A stretch of DNA of 64,000 nt from Bacteroidia bacterium (GTDB lineage Bacteria; Bacteroidota; Bacteroidia; J057). The notes under the pieces were generated by a model. That model saw only the letters and a list, made by a program, of their open reading frames with translations, did not search any database and was not told the origin of the DNA. This document shows, piece after piece, positions 27,555-37,175 of the stretch (the first letter of the stretch is position 1; every line of letters begins with the position of its first letter). The translations under genes were made by a program, and so were the position numbers. Location: positions 1 through 64,000 of the forward strand of contig JAUIGE010000017.1 of the NCBI GenBank assembly GCA_030430205.1. Direction: 5' to 3'.

Positions 27555-30053
27555 ATGAAGTTTCCTTTCGTTCCTTTATCCATCCGCTTTATCGTGATTT
27601 TCAGTCTGTTTTGGAGTTCAATTCATCAATCTGCTACTGATTTTCCTAAATTATTTGAACATCACGCTTTTAAGCTCTCCGAAAAATCCAACTCCATCCA
27701 TCGCTCTAATGTCATCAAGGGTATGGGGAATATAGCATCCAGGGTTACAGGAGAAGGGGTGAAAGTCATGATAAGAGATGAAGGGACAATAGGGCCCCAT
27801 ATTGATTTTAAAGGTAGGGTTACCAACCTTATTTCAAGATCAGGTGGTCCTGACCACCATGAAGATTTGATTGCTGGCTGTATTGCCGGAGCTGGAAATT
27901 TGGATCCAACAATATCAGGAATGGCCCCTCATGCATTGCTTTTTGCAGTCACATATACAGATCATTTTTCTGGGCTTGACACCACATTGGGTATGCACAA
28001 ATATCAAAATGTGATGATTTCTAACTCTTCTTATGGAGATTTGACAGCCCCCTGCAATGGCGATTATAATCAATTTGCAAGTACAGTAGATAAACAACTT
28101 TTTGAAAACCCTAGTTTAATGCATGTTTTTGCAGGAGGAAATGAGGGAAATGAAGACTGTGGATATGTGCGAGGCTTTGGAAATATGGCAGGCGGACATT
28201 TGATAGCTAAAAATGCAATTGCAGTAGGTAGTGTGTCTCCCTTATCGGTTGTGAGTTGGTTTAGTAGCCGTGGACCTGGCAAGGATAAAAGACTTAAGCC
28301 TGATTTAGTTGCTATGGGAGAAGACTATAACACAACTTTTCCGCCAAACACTTATGACGTTGCTGTAGGGACTTCCTTTGCTGCTCCCGCAGTGGCCGGC
28401 ATCATGGCCCAACTCTACCAGGCCTACAAAGAACTCCACAGCGGCATCAATCCGCCTTCAGCCCTTATCAAGGCCCTGATGTGCAACACCGCAGAAGATC
28501 TGGGCAATCCCGGCCCAGACTACAAGCATGGCTTCGGCCTCGTACATGCAGGCAGGGCCTATGAATCCCTTAAAAACCAACAATATCTTTCAGATAGCCT
28601 GCAGGTATCTGCTACGCATACCCACAACCTGCAAATCCCCGCAGGCATCTCAGAGGCCAGAATCATGTTATATTGGCCTGATAAGGAAGGAATGCCAGGC
28701 GCTGCCAAAACGCTCATCACAGATTTGGATGTCAGCCTGACAGATACAGCGAACCAGACCTATTTGCCGCTCGTCCTCGATCCAACGCCCAATCTCACCA
28801 ACCTTAACCGAAATGCGCAGCCAGGAATAGATACCCTGAATAATATCGAACAGATCGTTCTGAAAAATCCGCAAGCCGGCAGCTACCAAATCCATGTTGA
28901 TGGCACGAGCATGCCTGTGGGAAAAACAGGTTATTACCTGAGCTGGTTCTTTTTTAAGGATGAGCTTCAGGTCACCTTCCCTTATGGTGGCGAAGCCTTC
29001 GCTCCGCAGGAAGATGTCATCATCCGATGGGATGCATATAGTGACACAGGGACATTTGATGTTGATTATAGCCTGAATAATGGCCGAAATTGGACAAGTA
29101 TTGCCACCGGCGTCAATGGTGCGCTGCGCTATCAATTGTGGCAAACGCCAGCCCAGATATCGGGTCAGGCCCGCATCCGCGTGACACGCGGTACACAAAC
29201 CTCTGAAAGCCAGCAAAACTTTACGATCATCGAAAGTCCGGATAATCTGCAATTCGCAAGGGTGTGCCAGGACTTTGTCAGCCTGACATGGGATGCCGTA
29301 ACAGGCGCCACTTCTTACGATGTCTTTGTGCTGGGCGAAAAATATATGGATTCTGTGGGCTCAACCAGCAATACCTTTTTTGAACCAAAAATCCGATACC
29401 AGAATGAAAACTGGTTTTCCGTCAGGGCCAGGGGGGATAGTGGAATTGTTGGTCGTAGGGCGATTGCGGTAAAGCAGAATCCTGGGATTTTGCTTAATTG
29501 TGCTGGTGTGGCTCCGACGGCGCTTTTTAGCGTGGATACCGTCATTTGTGATAGCCAATTCGTCTTCCTGCGAGATCATAGCCTCAAATCACCAGATAAT
29601 TGGTCGTGGTCCGTTTCTCCTGCTCAAGGTGTTAGCTATATTCAAAATACATCGAATAGCAGCAGGCATCCCATTTTGAGCTTTGTTGATACGGGCACAT
29701 ATCAGATTTCTTTACAGGTTGCCAGCCAATTTGGAATGGACTCATCCACACAAACTGTCCTTATCAAAAGCTGTAATACACCCATTGAAAATGATTTTGG
29801 CAAAACTGCCATTTCCGTCTTTCCCAATCCTAATAATGGGGTCTTTCGACTTAAAATAGAAGGGAAAGCCCCTGCAACCTACCAAATAGAATTAATTGAT
29901 TTGCAAGGGAAAAGCGTGCATCGCTTTCAATTGACCAGCTCAGGAAATCGGGTGGATCAAACTTTTGATTTCAGCCATTTGGTGGCTGGTATTTATTTTA
30001 TGAGAATTGATGATGGGAGACAGCGGCAGGTTGTTAAGGTTGTGAAAAAGTAA
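27555..30053 (+). CDS. S8 subtilisin-like peptidase 4 (short form, T9SS-secreted)
   Basis: An 832-residue protein from ATG 27555 with an N-terminal hydrophobic signal and a roughly 40-residue spacer. Catalytic Asp lies in MIRDEGTIGPHIDF, His in PDHHEDLIAGCIAG and Ser in VGTSFAAPA. The C-terminal half has the same beta-sandwich, Fn3-like, PKD-like and T9SS modules as its neighbours, ending MRIDDGRQRQVVKVVKK. It is the most divergent at DNA level: its C-terminal half lacks the strongly GC-rich synonymous pattern of copies 2, 3 and 5, so it seems to have escaped recent conversion. No separate propeptide is visible. Likely surface protease; substrate unknown. Confidence 0.87.
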   Translation: MKFPFVPLSIRFIVIFSLFWSSIHQSATDFPKLFEHHAFKLSEKSNSIHRSNVIKGMGNIASRVTGEGVKVMIRDEGTIGPHIDFKGRVTNLISRSGGPDHHEDLIAGCIAGAGNLDPTISGMAPHALLFAVTYTDHFSGLDTTLGMHKYQNVMISNSSYGDLTAPCNGDYNQFASTVDKQLFENPSLMHVFAGGNEGNEDCGYVRGFGNMAGGHLIAKNAIAVGSVSPLSVVSWFSSRGPGKDKRLKPDLVAMGEDYNTTFPPNTYDVAVGTSFAAPAVAGIMAQLYQAYKELHSGINPPSALIKALMCNTAEDLGNPGPDYKHGFGLVHAGRAYESLKNQQYLSDSLQVSATHTHNLQIPAGISEARIMLYWPDKEGMPGAAKTLITDLDVSLTDTANQTYLPLVLDPTPNLTNLNRNAQPGIDTLNNIEQIVLKNPQAGSYQIHVDGTSMPVGKTGYYLSWFFFKDELQVTFPYGGEAFAPQEDVIIRWDAYSDTGTFDVDYSLNNGRNWTSIATGVNGALRYQLWQTPAQISGQARIRVTRGTQTSESQQNFTIIESPDNLQFARVCQDFVSLTWDAVTGATSYDVFVLGEKYMDSVGSTSNTFFEPKIRYQNENWFSVRARGDSGIVGRRAIAVKQNPGILLNCAGVAPTALFSVDTVICDSQFVFLRDHSLKSPDNWSWSVSPAQGVSYIQNTSNSSRHPILSFVDTGTYQISLQVASQFGMDSSTQTVLIKSCNTPIENDFGKTAISVFPNPNNGVFRLKIEGKAPATYQIELIDLQGKSVHRFQLTSSGNRVDQTFDFSHLVAGIYFMRIDDGRQRQVVKVVKK

Positions 30054-30147
30054 GAGGGTTCGATGGTACATGCTAAAAGCAGAATTGATAATTTTAAAAC
30101 AGTAATTATCCGTCTATTAAAGATGTAGCATACCATCCAGATTCAAA

Positions 30148-32580
30148 ATGAAAGTCGCTGTATTCTTCCCACTTTTATTCTTTTTTCATCTAGCCCCCCT
30201 TTCATCCCAGGTAGCACTGCATAGATCCAATTTGATAAACTCCTTTTTAACAAATGGGTTGAAATATGATGGCGCAGGAATAAAAGTAGTAGTCAGGGAT
30301 GATGGCTCTGTAGGGCCACACATAGATTTCAATGGTCGATTAGAAAATATTTATCAGAACCACTTAGGGCCGCATCACAGCGATTTAGTTGCTGGTTGTA
30401 TCGCTGGTTATGGAAATGTTAATCCTGAAATAAATGGGATGGCACCAGGTTCTGATTTAATCATCTGGGCATTTCCAGATACCTTCGGATCCCGTTTTGA
30501 TTCAACCCTTGTTTTTCATAAAAAGTATCAGGCTATGATCACCAACACATCATTTGCCGACCAAACGGCGATTTGTAATGGAGGATATAACATAAATGCT
30601 GCTACGGTAGATAGACAATTGTATGAGAATCCGAATCTGATCCATGTTTTTGTAGCTGGAAATGCAGGGACTAGAGATTGTGGCTATGGTGCAGGGTCAA
30701 GTTTTGGGAATATTGAAGGAGGCCATATGAGTGCGAAAAATGGCCTTGCTATTGGGTCTGTTTCGCATTTTTCGATTCTAAGTCCTTTTAGTAGCAAAGG
30801 CCCTACAATTGATGGCAGGCTAAAGCCAGATTTATTAGCTTTAGGAGAAGACTATACATCTACATTTCCTGCTCACAATTACCAAACAAATGATGGTACC
30901 TCCCTTTCTTCCCCTGCCGTCGCCGGCATCCTCGCCCAACTCTACCAGGCCTACAAAGAACTCCACAACGGCACCAACCCCCCCTCCGCCCTCATCAAAG
31001 CTGTCATGTGCAACACCGCCGAGGACCTCGGCAACCCCGGCCCGGACTACAGCCACGGCTTCGGCCTGGTTCACGCAGGAAGGGCCTACGAATCCCTCCG
31101 GGATCGCCAATATATCGCGGACAGCCTGCCCCAACTGGGCAGCCAAAGCCACAAGCTGGAAATCCCAGCTGGCATCTCCGAAGCACGCATCATGCTCTAC
31201 TGGCCAGATAAAGAAGCCGTACCCGGCGCAACGAAAGCACTCGTCAATGACCTCGATATCACCCTGACCGATTCGGCAGGAACGGTTTTTCAACCCCTGG
31301 TGCTGGATCCAACGCCAGTCCTCGCACGCCTCAGAGCCAATGCCGTCCCCGGCACGGACACGCTCAATAACATCGAACAAATCGTTCTCAAAAACCCCGC
31401 CCCCGGCACCTACCAAATACATGTCAACGGCAGTGTGATGCCATTGGGCAAAGTCGGCTACTACCTCACCCACTACTTCTTCAAAGACTCCCTCCAACTC
31501 ACCTTCCCCCTCGGTCACGAAGCCTTCCGCCCCAACGAAGACCTCATCCTCCGCTGGGACGCCTACAGCGACACCGGCACCTTCGACATCGACTACACCC
31601 TCGACAACGGCCGTAGCTGGACCCCCATCGCCACCGGCATCAGCGGCGCCCTCCGCTACCAAACCTGGCAAACGCCAGCCCAAATCTCCGGGCAAGCCCG
31701 CGTCCGCATCACCCGCGGCCAGCAAGTCTCCGAAAGCCGCGCCAACTTCACCATCATCGAAACCCCCGCCAACATCCAATTCGCCCGCGTCTGCCAGGAT
31801 TTTGTCACGCTGACATGGGATGCAGTGCAGAGCGCCACCGCCTACGACATCTTCGTCCTCGGCGAAAAGTACATGGACTCCGTCGGCACGACGACCCACA
31901 CCTTCTTCGAACCGAAGATCCGCTACCAGAACGAAAACTGGTTTTCGGTGCGGGCCCGGGGGGATAGTGGTATCGTTGGGCGGCGGGCTATCGCGGTAAA
32001 GCAAGAAGCGGGCACGCTGGTCAATTGCGCAGGCGAAGCGCCCACTGCCAACTTCATACTGGATACTGTCTTCTGCGACAGCCAGTGGGTATTTCTGCGG
32101 GACCGGAGCCTGAAGTCTCCTGATAGCTGGCAGTGGACCGTCATTCCGTCGGCAGGCGTCAGCTTTATCCAAAATACCGCTGACAGCAGCGCGAATCCGG
32201 TCATCAGCTTTGTTGATACAGGCAGCTACCAGATCACCCTCAAGGCCATCAGCCAGTTTGGCTCAGATTCTAGCACGCAGACCGTGCGCATCACATCCTG
32301 CAACACCGCCAATGCACCCGCTTTCGAGCCCTTTTTACTCCAGGTCATTCCCAACCCCAATACAGGCATTTTCCAGCTGCGGATGGAAGGGAAGTTGAGC
32401 GGGAGGTATCAGGTCGAGTTGCTTGATTTGCAGGGGAAGAAGCTGTTGGAGAAATCGCTCTCAGCCCAGGGGGAGCTGTTGGTGGAGGATGTTGATGTGC
32501 GGGGTCTGGCTGGTGGGCTGTATTTCCTGCGGGTGGGAGACACCAAAGGCTTTGTGGTGAAGAAGCTGATTCTTCAATGA
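30148..32580 (+). CDS. S8 subtilisin-like peptidase 5 (short form, T9SS-secreted)
   Basis: An 810-residue protein from ATG 30148, signal peptide MKVAVFFPLLFFFHLAPLSSQ. Asp is in VVRDDGSVGPHIDF, His in GPHHSDLVAGCIAG, and Ser in DGTSLSSPAVAG, where Ser-Ser replaces the usual Ala-Ala after the nucleophile region. The domain order matches copy 2 up to the PKD-like module, whereas the T9SS tail resembles copies 1 and 3 (IPNPNTGIFQLRM, VKKLILQ); it is therefore a mosaic. GC content jumps near 30905, within the Ser motif, as in copy 2. There is no propeptide. Last gene of the array. Confidence 0.87.
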   Translation: MKVAVFFPLLFFFHLAPLSSQVALHRSNLINSFLTNGLKYDGAGIKVVVRDDGSVGPHIDFNGRLENIYQNHLGPHHSDLVAGCIAGYGNVNPEINGMAPGSDLIIWAFPDTFGSRFDSTLVFHKKYQAMITNTSFADQTAICNGGYNINAATVDRQLYENPNLIHVFVAGNAGTRDCGYGAGSSFGNIEGGHMSAKNGLAIGSVSHFSILSPFSSKGPTIDGRLKPDLLALGEDYTSTFPAHNYQTNDGTSLSSPAVAGILAQLYQAYKELHNGTNPPSALIKAVMCNTAEDLGNPGPDYSHGFGLVHAGRAYESLRDRQYIADSLPQLGSQSHKLEIPAGISEARIMLYWPDKEAVPGATKALVNDLDITLTDSAGTVFQPLVLDPTPVLARLRANAVPGTDTLNNIEQIVLKNPAPGTYQIHVNGSVMPLGKVGYYLTHYFFKDSLQLTFPLGHEAFRPNEDLILRWDAYSDTGTFDIDYTLDNGRSWTPIATGISGALRYQTWQTPAQISGQARVRITRGQQVSESRANFTIIETPANIQFARVCQDFVTLTWDAVQSATAYDIFVLGEKYMDSVGTTTHTFFEPKIRYQNENWFSVRARGDSGIVGRRAIAVKQEAGTLVNCAGEAPTANFILDTVFCDSQWVFLRDRSLKSPDSWQWTVIPSAGVSFIQNTADSSANPVISFVDTGSYQITLKAISQFGSDSSTQTVRITSCNTANAPAFEPFLLQVIPNPNTGIFQLRMEGKLSGRYQVELLDLQGKKLLEKSLSAQGELLVEDVDVRGLAGGLYFLRVGDTKGFVVKKLILQ

Positions 32581-32688
32581 CAAAGGCATTGCCTTTTGCA
32601 GGCAGATCACGCAGATTTGTAGCACAAAGAAAATAGTCCCCATCCTCTCAATCTGCACATCTGCTAATTTGCTAATCCTCTTCCCTCC

Positions 32689-34026
32689 ATGCCATACTGG
32701 ACCGCCTACTTCATCGCATTCATCTCCATCCTCCTCTTCCAGCTTATCTTCACGCTGGGGCTGGGAGCGATCACGCGTAAGCGGTCTTTTCTGTACTATT
32801 CGGGTTTTTTGCTGATGATGTGCCTGTACAACTACCTGCGCTTCGGGGAGGTGCATCAGGGCTGGATGGGGCCGGAGGATGTCTTGCTGCGGGTAGCGGC
32901 GATTTTCCCCTTTTTGGCTTATTATTTCTACTTCCGCTTTATCCGTGATTTTTTGGATTTGCGGCAATTGTCGCCTGCGCTGGCGCGCCTGGCGCGCTAC
33001 CTGGAGTGGGGATCGCTGGCATATCTGCCGGTCTTTTTTGTACTGATGCAGGCGGAGGAGCTGCGGGTGATTGCCTACTTCATCATCGCCAGTGGCCTGG
33101 CTGTGGGCACCCTGGTCCTGCAGTTGCGCATGTTGGGCTTTCGCTCCATGCTGATCCGGCTGATCCAATGGGGCAGCCTCTTTTACTTTTTGGGTATGAT
33201 GACGGGTTTTGTCAGCAAAGCGATGGCTTCGCTGCAAGGAGGGGACCAGGGGAGGATCGAAATCGACTATATGTCGCTGGGTTTGCTGGCTGAAACCATC
33301 TTCTTTGCCCTGGCGCTGGCTTACAAGCTGCGCCAGGAGGCGCAGGAAAAGCAACATGCACAGGAGCGTGCCTTTGGTCAGCTGCAAAAAATACAGGAGC
33401 TGGGCACCAGCCTCCAGGAGGTGCGCGACAAGATCGCCCGCGATCTACACGATGACATCGGTTCCACCCTGGGAACCATCTCCCTGCTGGGCGCTTTGGC
33501 CAGTGAGCAGATCAGCCCGGAGCATCCGGCTACCCCGCTGGTGGCTCGTATGGGCGAGTATGCCCGCAGCATGGGCGAATCCATGAACGACGCCATCTGG
33601 GCCCTCAACTCCCACAACGATAAAGCCGAGGCGCTCATCAAGCACATGAAAGACTTTGCCGCCGTGCTGCTCACAGGAGCTGGAATCTCCTTTCGTTTTG
33701 ACAGCAGTGAACGCTGGAAGGCACAAGAGCTTTCGATGGCGCTGCGCAAAAACGTTTTTTTGATCTACAAAGAAAGCCTCTACAATATCGTGCGCCACGC
33801 CCAGGCCAGCGAGGTGGAGATTTGCCTGGAGGACAACCAGCAAGGCTTGTGGATGAATATCTCCGACAATGGCAAGGGCCTTGCCGATACCCACAGCCAT
33901 AGCGGCAACGGCCTGCGCAATATGCGCAAGCGCGCAGAGGAGTCGGGCCTTCAGCTGGAATTGGTCAGCAGTGAAAAGGGAGGGCTGATGGTCAGATTAG
34001 GAATAAAAGGTTTGAGTAGAAGCTAA
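32689..34026 (+). CDS. Membrane sensor histidine kinase (HisKA_3 type)
   Basis: A 445-residue protein. Residues 1-210 hold about seven membrane helices with no large sensor loop, resembling the 7TMR-DISM type. A coiled-coil (EAQEKQHAQERAFGQLQKIQ) leads to the HisKA_3 dimerisation box RDLHDDIGSTL with phospho-His near 253. The ATPase domain has the N-box IVRHAQASEV, G1 DNGKGL and G2 GNGLRNMRKRAEE. It acts with the response regulator 136 bases downstream (34163-34810) as a NarL/DesR-type two-component system. Signal and target genes cannot be read from the sequence. The next genes are a kelch T9SS protein and lipoproteins. Confidence 0.9.
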   Translation: MPYWTAYFIAFISILLFQLIFTLGLGAITRKRSFLYYSGFLLMMCLYNYLRFGEVHQGWMGPEDVLLRVAAIFPFLAYYFYFRFIRDFLDLRQLSPALARLARYLEWGSLAYLPVFFVLMQAEELRVIAYFIIASGLAVGTLVLQLRMLGFRSMLIRLIQWGSLFYFLGMMTGFVSKAMASLQGGDQGRIEIDYMSLGLLAETIFFALALAYKLRQEAQEKQHAQERAFGQLQKIQELGTSLQEVRDKIARDLHDDIGSTLGTISLLGALASEQISPEHPATPLVARMGEYARSMGESMNDAIWALNSHNDKAEALIKHMKDFAAVLLTGAGISFRFDSSERWKAQELSMALRKNVFLIYKESLYNIVRHAQASEVEICLEDNQQGLWMNISDNGKGLADTHSHSGNGLRNMRKRAEESGLQLELVSSEKGGLMVRLGIKGLSRS

Positions 34027-34162
34027 TAGTACAAAAGAGCTTATCTTATAAGCAGATTTCGAAATAACCCTCGTACTTGAACTCAAACTCAAACTCAAAC
34101 TCATCCTCCTCCCCCCCCTTTTGAGGGATGCACCCCTCACAAATCTCTCCTAAATTAGCGCG

Positions 34163-34810
34163 ATGAATAATCCCCCCATCCGAGTCAGCATCTTCGATGA
34201 TCACGCTCCCCTGAGAGAGGCCCTCAAGCTCCTGCTCAATGGCACGGCAGGCTATGTCGTCGGTGGGGTTTATGGTGATCCCACCGATCTTGCGCACAAG
34301 ATAAGCGAAAGCCAGCCACAGGTCGTCCTCATGGACATCTCCATGCCCGAGCGCAACGGCATAGATGCCGTGAAGGAAATGAAGCAGCTTTTCCCCGAAA
34401 TCCAGGTGCTGATGCTGACGGTATTTGAAGATGAAGAGCGCATATTTCAGGCGCTCTGCGCAGGAGCAAGTGGGTATTTGCTGAAAAATACCCCTCCGCT
34501 GCAACTCCTCCAGGCCATACAGGAGGTCCATGAAGGAGGTGCACCCATGTCCCCTTCCATTGCCCGCAAAACGCTCCGCCTGCTCCAACAGTTTGGAGGC
34601 CAGCCTGCGGCCTCTTCCTACCAGCTCACGCCCCGTGAGATCGAAGTACTGGCCCAGCTCACCAAAGGTTTTTCCACCAAAATGATCGCCGCAGAACTCG
34701 GCATCACCTACGAGACCGTGCGCTCTCACCTCAAAGTCATTTACGATAAGCTACATGTCGCTTCCATGACGGAAGCCGTCGCCAAGGCGCTCAAAGAGCG
34801 ACTTATTTAG
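34163..34810 (+). CDS. LuxR/NarL-family response regulator
   Basis: A 215-residue protein. The receiver domain has acidic residues at 12-13 (IFDDH), phospho-acceptor Asp58 (VVLMDISMP), Thr (MLTVF) and Lys (LLKNTPP). The C-terminal LuxR-type helix-turn-helix reads [20 protein letters not shown] with the recognition helix [16 protein letters not shown]. It is the partner of the histidine kinase just upstream. The gap between them contains a C-rich stretch followed by TTTTGAGGGATGCA, a version of which also precedes the kelch gene. Confidence 0.92.
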   Translation: MNNPPIRVSIFDDHAPLREALKLLLNGTAGYVVGGVYGDPTDLAHKISESQPQVVLMDISMPERNGIDAVKEMKQLFPEIQVLMLTVFEDEERIFQALCAGASGYLLKNTPPLQLLQAIQEVHEGGAPMSPSIARKTLRLLQQFGGQPAASSYQLTPREIEVLAQLTKGFSTKMIAAELGITYETVRSHLKVIYDKLHVASMTEAVAKALKERLI

Positions 34811-34942
34811 TTGGCAGTAGGCAGTAGGCAGTAGGCAGTATGCAGTAGGCAGTATGCAGTAGGCAGTAGGCAGTATGCAGTAGGAGTCTAATTACTGCCA
34901 ACTGCCAACTGCCAACTGTCACCTGCCACCTGCCAACTGCCA
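34811..34942 (+). repeat. Heptamer arrays in opposing orientation
   Basis: Right after the regulator stop come about ten units of GCAGTAG/GCAGTAT, a short spacer, then about seven units of ACTGCCA or close variants. The two arrays are partly complementary, so the RNA or single strand could fold into a long imperfect hairpin. It may work as a terminator for the two-component operon. Confidence 0.85.
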
Positions 34943-35065
34943 CCCCCCCTTTTCTGGGGATGCAACTTGCTGCAAAATGCAGGAGCTTTGGCTGATGATG
35001 TTGATAAACCAGCATCGCTAAGTAGGCCAACGGCCATGAAATCCTACCTCTTAACAGACAAAAAG

Positions 35066-36310
35066 ATGAAAAAAAACATCCTCTCCAACAGCATTTACCT
35101 CATTCTATTCGCAGCCTTTTTTCTCCTGATGGAAAATGATACCCTCGCCCAGCGTACACAGGGCACCTGGACAGCCAAAGATACCATGGGCTCCGGTCGC
35201 TTCTGGGCATTTAGTTTTGCCATGGAAGGCAAGGTATATGGCGGTACAGGGCGTCCCATGTTCTCTTCTCTTACGCCCTTGTCAGATTTTTGGGAATATG
35301 ATCCGGCTACGGATAGCTGGACCCAAAAGGCAGATTTCCCCGGAGGGGTTAGGGAAGGAGCCACGGGTTTCACCGCCAATGGTCGCGGCTTCGCGGGCTT
35401 TGGTTCGCCTTTTATCCAGTTTTCCAAAGACCTCTACGAATATTTCCCTGCTACCAATACCTGGAGTAGGAAGGCAGATGTGCCGGGCATCGGCTTTGCC
35501 TTCAGTTCAGGCTTTGTGCTGGATAGCATCTATTATATCGGCCCGGAAAACGGCACCAACCGCATGCTGGCTTACAATGTCAATACAGATATGTGGGATA
35601 CCGCCGCTGTATTTCCGGGAAATGACCGCCGCGCACAGGTGACTTTTGCCTTGCAGGGAAAAGGCTATCTCGGCATGGGCGCTGGCGTTTTCAGTGGTGT
35701 ATATGGCGACTTCTGGGCCTATGACCCCACGGTAAATCGCTGGACGCAGGTAGCAGATATTTTTCCAAAATCCGACCAGTCTACCGCTTTCTCCATTGGC
35801 AATTATGGCTATGTAGTCAATGCCGGCGGCACTGGAGGAGGAGGAAAAAATACGTATCGTTACGACCCGGTCGCAGACATCTGGGAGTTTGAAGCCAGCC
35901 TGCCCGACGATCGCATCGCCAATGGTACCAGTTGTGCACTCGATAGCGCGGGCTATTTGCTCTTTGGCGAGCGAAGCACTTCCATGGGCAATTTTTCCTC
36001 TCACAGAATCTATGAGTTTCGACCTGGTCATGACAACAATATGGCCATAGATGCCAGCCTCGCTGCTCAGGCAAAAGTCAGCTTGTATCCTGTAAGCCAA
36101 GCTTTGCTCAAAGGCAAAGTGGAGGGTGAAATGAGACCTGCCAGGGCTCAGCTCAGGATTTTGGATATGACAGGGAAAACCATTGCGAAGCAGGAAATCA
36201 GCATCCCGGGTAGCTTTGAGTTGTCTGTGGGACATCTCCCACAAGCTATGTATATCCTGCATTTAGAGCAGGCTGGTAAGACTTTTTATGCCCAAAAGTG
36301 GTTGAAATGA
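35066..36310 (+). CDS. Kelch-repeat T9SS-secreted protein
   Basis: About 414 residues if started at ATG 35066, which gives a clean signal peptide ([20 protein letters not shown]... TLAQ); an ATG at 35036 is also in frame. Five to six kelch repeats follow, each with the pattern [20 protein letters not shown] or similar, forming a beta-propeller. The C-terminus ([19 protein letters not shown] to YAQKWLK) is a T9SS type A sorting domain. Kelch propellers of this type bind glycans or proteins at the surface; no catalytic residues are evident. It is a separate unit from the upstream two-component genes. Confidence 0.85.
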   Translation: MKKNILSNSIYLILFAAFFLLMENDTLAQRTQGTWTAKDTMGSGRFWAFSFAMEGKVYGGTGRPMFSSLTPLSDFWEYDPATDSWTQKADFPGGVREGATGFTANGRGFAGFGSPFIQFSKDLYEYFPATNTWSRKADVPGIGFAFSSGFVLDSIYYIGPENGTNRMLAYNVNTDMWDTAAVFPGNDRRAQVTFALQGKGYLGMGAGVFSGVYGDFWAYDPTVNRWTQVADIFPKSDQSTAFSIGNYGYVVNAGGTGGGGKNTYRYDPVADIWEFEASLPDDRIANGTSCALDSAGYLLFGERSTSMGNFSSHRIYEFRPGHDNNMAIDASLAAQAKVSLYPVSQALLKGKVEGEMRPARAQLRILDMTGKTIAKQEISIPGSFELSVGHLPQAMYILHLEQAGKTFYAQKWLK

Positions 36311-36435
36311 TAAGGAAAAACGCTGATTTAGGCTGATTGTCAGGATAATTCTTAAAACTTAAAGAATCATATAGATCAGCGTAAATCAGCGTCAATTCCT
36401 ATAAATTTCAACAAAAGCCCCGGCTAATAATAACC

Positions 36436-36762
36436 ATGAACAAAAATTTTCTCCCAATAAAACTAATCACCTTCCTCCTCCTCTGCACACTCTCAGCCTG
36501 TGTACAGCCTACCTCCATGTCAACAGGCCATGAATTACGCATCATAGGCTCCGATGCCAGCGGTTATGGCTACGAAATATGGAAGGAGGGAAAACGCCTC
36601 ATCCGGCAGGAAAACCTCCCCACATTTGAGGGAATCGTCCGTTGCCCGGATAGAGCATGTGCGCAGCGGATTGGGGAAGTAATCCTTCAAAAGTTGAATG
36701 AAGGGCAATTTCCCCCAACGATGGAGCGGGAAGAGATAGAAAAATTGATGGAAATGGAGTAG
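36436..36762 (+). CDS. Small lipoprotein
   Basis: A 108-residue protein with a lipoprotein signal ending LLCTLSAC (lipobox, Cys22). The mature part is short (HELRIIGSDASGYGYEIWKE, ENLPTFEGIVRCPDRACAQR) with a CxxxxC pair and a charged end. It contains a DUF4907-like YGYEIWKEGKRLIRQENLP pattern, common in small Bacteroidota lipoproteins (weak recognition). Convergent with the membrane-protein gene that ends five bases away. Confidence 0.65.
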   Translation: MNKNFLPIKLITFLLLCTLSACVQPTSMSTGHELRIIGSDASGYGYEIWKEGKRLIRQENLPTFEGIVRCPDRACAQRIGEVILQKLNEGQFPPTMEREEIEKLMEME

Positions 36763-36766
36763 GAGA

Positions 36767-37174
36767 TTATTTCACAGCTTCTCCCAACAGCTGCCCGCTC
36801 AGGCTGCTCAAGCCGCCCAAAAGACCAGCGATAAGTGTCGTTACGATTATCAGGAACATAGGTCCTGAGTCAGCCGAGACAAAGTCCACGGGCAGGATGC
36901 CAAATATCCTGCTGCTGAGCACAGCTTCATTTTGCTTGTCCAGCCAGTAGGCTAAGCAGCCCCAGACGCCTGCGGCGGCGATAAAGCCACTCCAAAAACT
37001 CATCGGACGATGAGGGATACTTTTGCCATAGACACGCTTGCGGCGGGGTTTTCGCCCAAAAATAAGCCCAATCAGAAAGGCTGAAGAAGCCAGCGTAAAG
37101 ACAGGCCACGGCAAATACAAGCCCGAAGCAAAGACAAGTCCTGCGATCAGTATGATGCGAAGCAAAAATTTCAT
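36767..37174 (-). CDS. Small membrane protein
   Basis: A 135-residue protein with four predicted membrane helices (ILIAGLVFASGLYLPWPVF, FTLASSAFLIGLIFG, GFIAAAGVWGCLAYW, FLIIVTTLIAGLLGGL) and a basic loop RKPRRKRVYGK. No family is recognised. Its ATG follows the stop of the penicillin-acylase-family gene by one base, so the two are co-transcribed and probably translationally coupled. Confidence 0.7.
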   Translation of the reverse strand: MKFLLRIILIAGLVFASGLYLPWPVFTLASSAFLIGLIFGRKPRRKRVYGKSIPHRPMSFWSGFIAAAGVWGCLAYWLDKQNEAVLSSRIFGILPVDFVSADSGPMFLIIVTTLIAGLLGGLSSLSGQLLGEAVK

Positions 37175-37175
37175 C

